Assembly (NCBI GenBank): GCA_018822665.1
Contig: JAHJJX010000025.1
Coordinates: forward strand, 1 to 34,626
DNA length: 34,626 nucleotides
Direction of reading: 5' to 3'
From: a bacterium
GTDB lineage: Bacteria; Campylobacterota; Campylobacteria; Campylobacterales; Sulfurimonadaceae
The notes under the pieces are model-generated. The model saw only the letters and a program-made list of their open reading frames with translations. It ran no database searches and was not told the origin of the DNA. Below are positions 34,000 through 34,626 of this stretch, piece by piece. Positions within the stretch are counted from its first letter, which is position 1. Every line of letters begins with the position of its first letter. Made by a program: the position numbers and the translations under genes.

Positions 34000-34364
34000 A
34001 CCTATATGTTTATTTGAATCTGTATATGATGCACATTATACAGATATCCTACTAAATATTCCAGCCACGACATCTACAGTCCATCAATTTCAAATCATCT
34101 TGTATATATATTCCTTTTAAATTATAATTTGTATCGAACTCATATATTGAAAGTTCTTATATATTATATAGAAAATTAAAGTTTTTTAAGGTTAATTTAA
34201 AATTTGCATTTAGGCGCGGTGTAGCCGAAGAAATATTGATGTTGGAATTTGTGTGATGAACTCGAAAATGTAATGATTTAATTATTGAAAAACTCTGGAG
34301 TTGGAAATAGGTTGGAAACAAATTTTGATTTGATTTCTTAAATGTGGGGGGAATAAAAGTTAAA
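34000..34364. other. Intergenic region beside the tRNA-Asn genes
   Basis: About 365 bases. No convincing gene. On the minus strand a short open stretch ends QDDLKLMDCRCRGWNI at about 34050-34140 and may be the tail of a decayed gene. GTTGGAAA occurs twice in phase (34300-34307 and 34311-34318). The region next to tRNA genes is a common integration zone, but no integrase is visible. Confidence 0.4.
34300..34318. repeat. GTTGGAAA tandem direct repeat
   Basis: Two copies of GTTGGAAA 11 bases apart, the same period as the GGGACTTT pair at 4128-4146. Possible recombinase arm sites; unproven. Confidence 0.35.
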
Positions 34365-34389
34365 CAAAGCCCTAAAATAAGGGTTTTAT
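34365..34389 (-). terminator. Terminator of the tRNA-Asn transcript
   Basis: On the minus strand AAAACCCT-tatttt-AGGGCTTT (one bulged C), followed by GTTTAACTTTT. It lies directly after the downstream tRNA. Confidence 0.5.
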
Positions 34390-34392
34390 TAA

Positions 34393-34467
34393 TGGCTCCG
34401 AATACTGGATTCGAACCAGTGACCAAGTGATTAACAGTCACCTACTCTACCGCTGAGCTAATTCGGA
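34393..34467 (-). tRNA. tRNA-Asn (anticodon GTT), second copy in the transcript
   Basis: 75 bases including the encoded CCA. Acceptor stem TCCGAAT / ATTCGGA, discriminator G, D arm TAGCTCAGCGGTAGAGTA, anticodon loop CTGTTAA with anticodon GTT, and T arm GGTTCGAATCC. All four stems pair. It is identical to the copy at 34499-34573 and lies 31 bases downstream of it. Confidence 0.97.
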
Positions 34468-34498
34468 ATATGATAAAAAGTTGTAAGTTTCAAATAAA

Positions 34499-34573
34499 TG
34501 GCTCCGAATACTGGATTCGAACCAGTGACCAAGTGATTAACAGTCACCTACTCTACCGCTGAGCTAATTCGGA
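34499..34573 (-). tRNA. tRNA-Asn (anticodon GTT), first copy in the transcript
   Basis: Same 75-base sequence as the copy at 34393-34467, including the encoded CCA and anticodon GTT. It is nearest to the promoter at 34591-34619, so both copies should be made from one precursor. Confidence 0.97.
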
Positions 34574-34590
34574 ATATTTATTGAGCCGAA

Positions 34591-34619
34591 ATTATACTTT
34601 ATGAGTTTTAAAAAGTCAA
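34591..34619 (-). promoter_or_regulatory. Promoter of the tRNA-Asn pair
   Basis: On the minus strand TTGACT (34614-34619), 17-base spacer, TATAAT (34591-34596). The following bases TTCGGCTC form a GC-rich discriminator, as is usual for stringently controlled tRNA promoters. Confidence 0.75.
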
Positions 34620-34626
34620 GTTTTTA

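Noticed and set aside
34157-34441. Minus-strand open frame of 94 codons
   Set aside because: Its first part is the antisense-side reading of tRNA-Asn, and the rest has no recognisable pattern.
4445-34626. CRISPR array or insertion sequence
   Set aside because: No regularly spaced repeats, transposase motifs or terminal inverted repeats were seen anywhere in the window.

Overview
The window looks like a chromosome segment of a low-GC Campylobacterota bacterium of the Sulfurimonas type. The inference rests on gene content: a sulfide:quinone-oxidoreductase-like flavoprotein, a type II NADH dehydrogenase, a PepN-type M1 aminopeptidase, many sensor and c-di-GMP genes, a TetR/TolC/MFP/RND operon, and tRNA genes with encoded CCA. 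Most genes use the standard code with UGA as stop (for example the ABC-F, GIY-YIG and NDH-2 genes end in TGA).

Left end, 1-4.2 kb: an accessory, mosaic region. Two open frames (146-559 and 2489-4069) are intact only if TGA is sense. Together they hold 21 in-frame TGA and no internal TAA or TAG. Residue context fits glycine, the UGA=Gly code of Absconditabacteria (SR1) and Gracilibacteria. Between them lie standard-code small genes: a DUF3024 protein, an XRE regulator with two palindromic operators, a zinc-ribbon protein and a small secreted protein.

Middle, 4.4-30.8 kb: an ordinary-looking host backbone. In order: an outer-membrane barrel protein flanked by imperfect direct repeats; ABC-F; PepN; the SQR-like gene with a 53-residue membrane protein; a membrane-anchored peptide-deformylase-like protein that has lost its metal ligands, followed by a hybrid histidine kinase; a response regulator; a 5'-nucleotidase; GIY-YIG and UPF0178 proteins; a GGDEF-EAL protein; a decayed msrB-msrA fusion; NDH-2; a Lon-like protease; and the efflux operon. 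The 11-mer GGCATGTGGAA recurs seven times here in both orientations and in different reading frames, like an uptake, Chi or other genome-wide signal.

Right end, 30.8-34.6 kb: a second accessory patch with an orphan RloA-like AAA ATPase. It abuts a truncated DNA adenine methylase whose conserved FGGG motif contains two in-frame TGA codons, a third UGA=Gly fragment. Then come an unknown 469-residue protein and two identical tRNA-Asn genes in tandem with a clear promoter.

The main unexpected results are the three UGA=Gly segments inside a standard-code context (lateral transfer, a code-25 phage remnant, or assembly chimerism) and the dispersed 11-mer.
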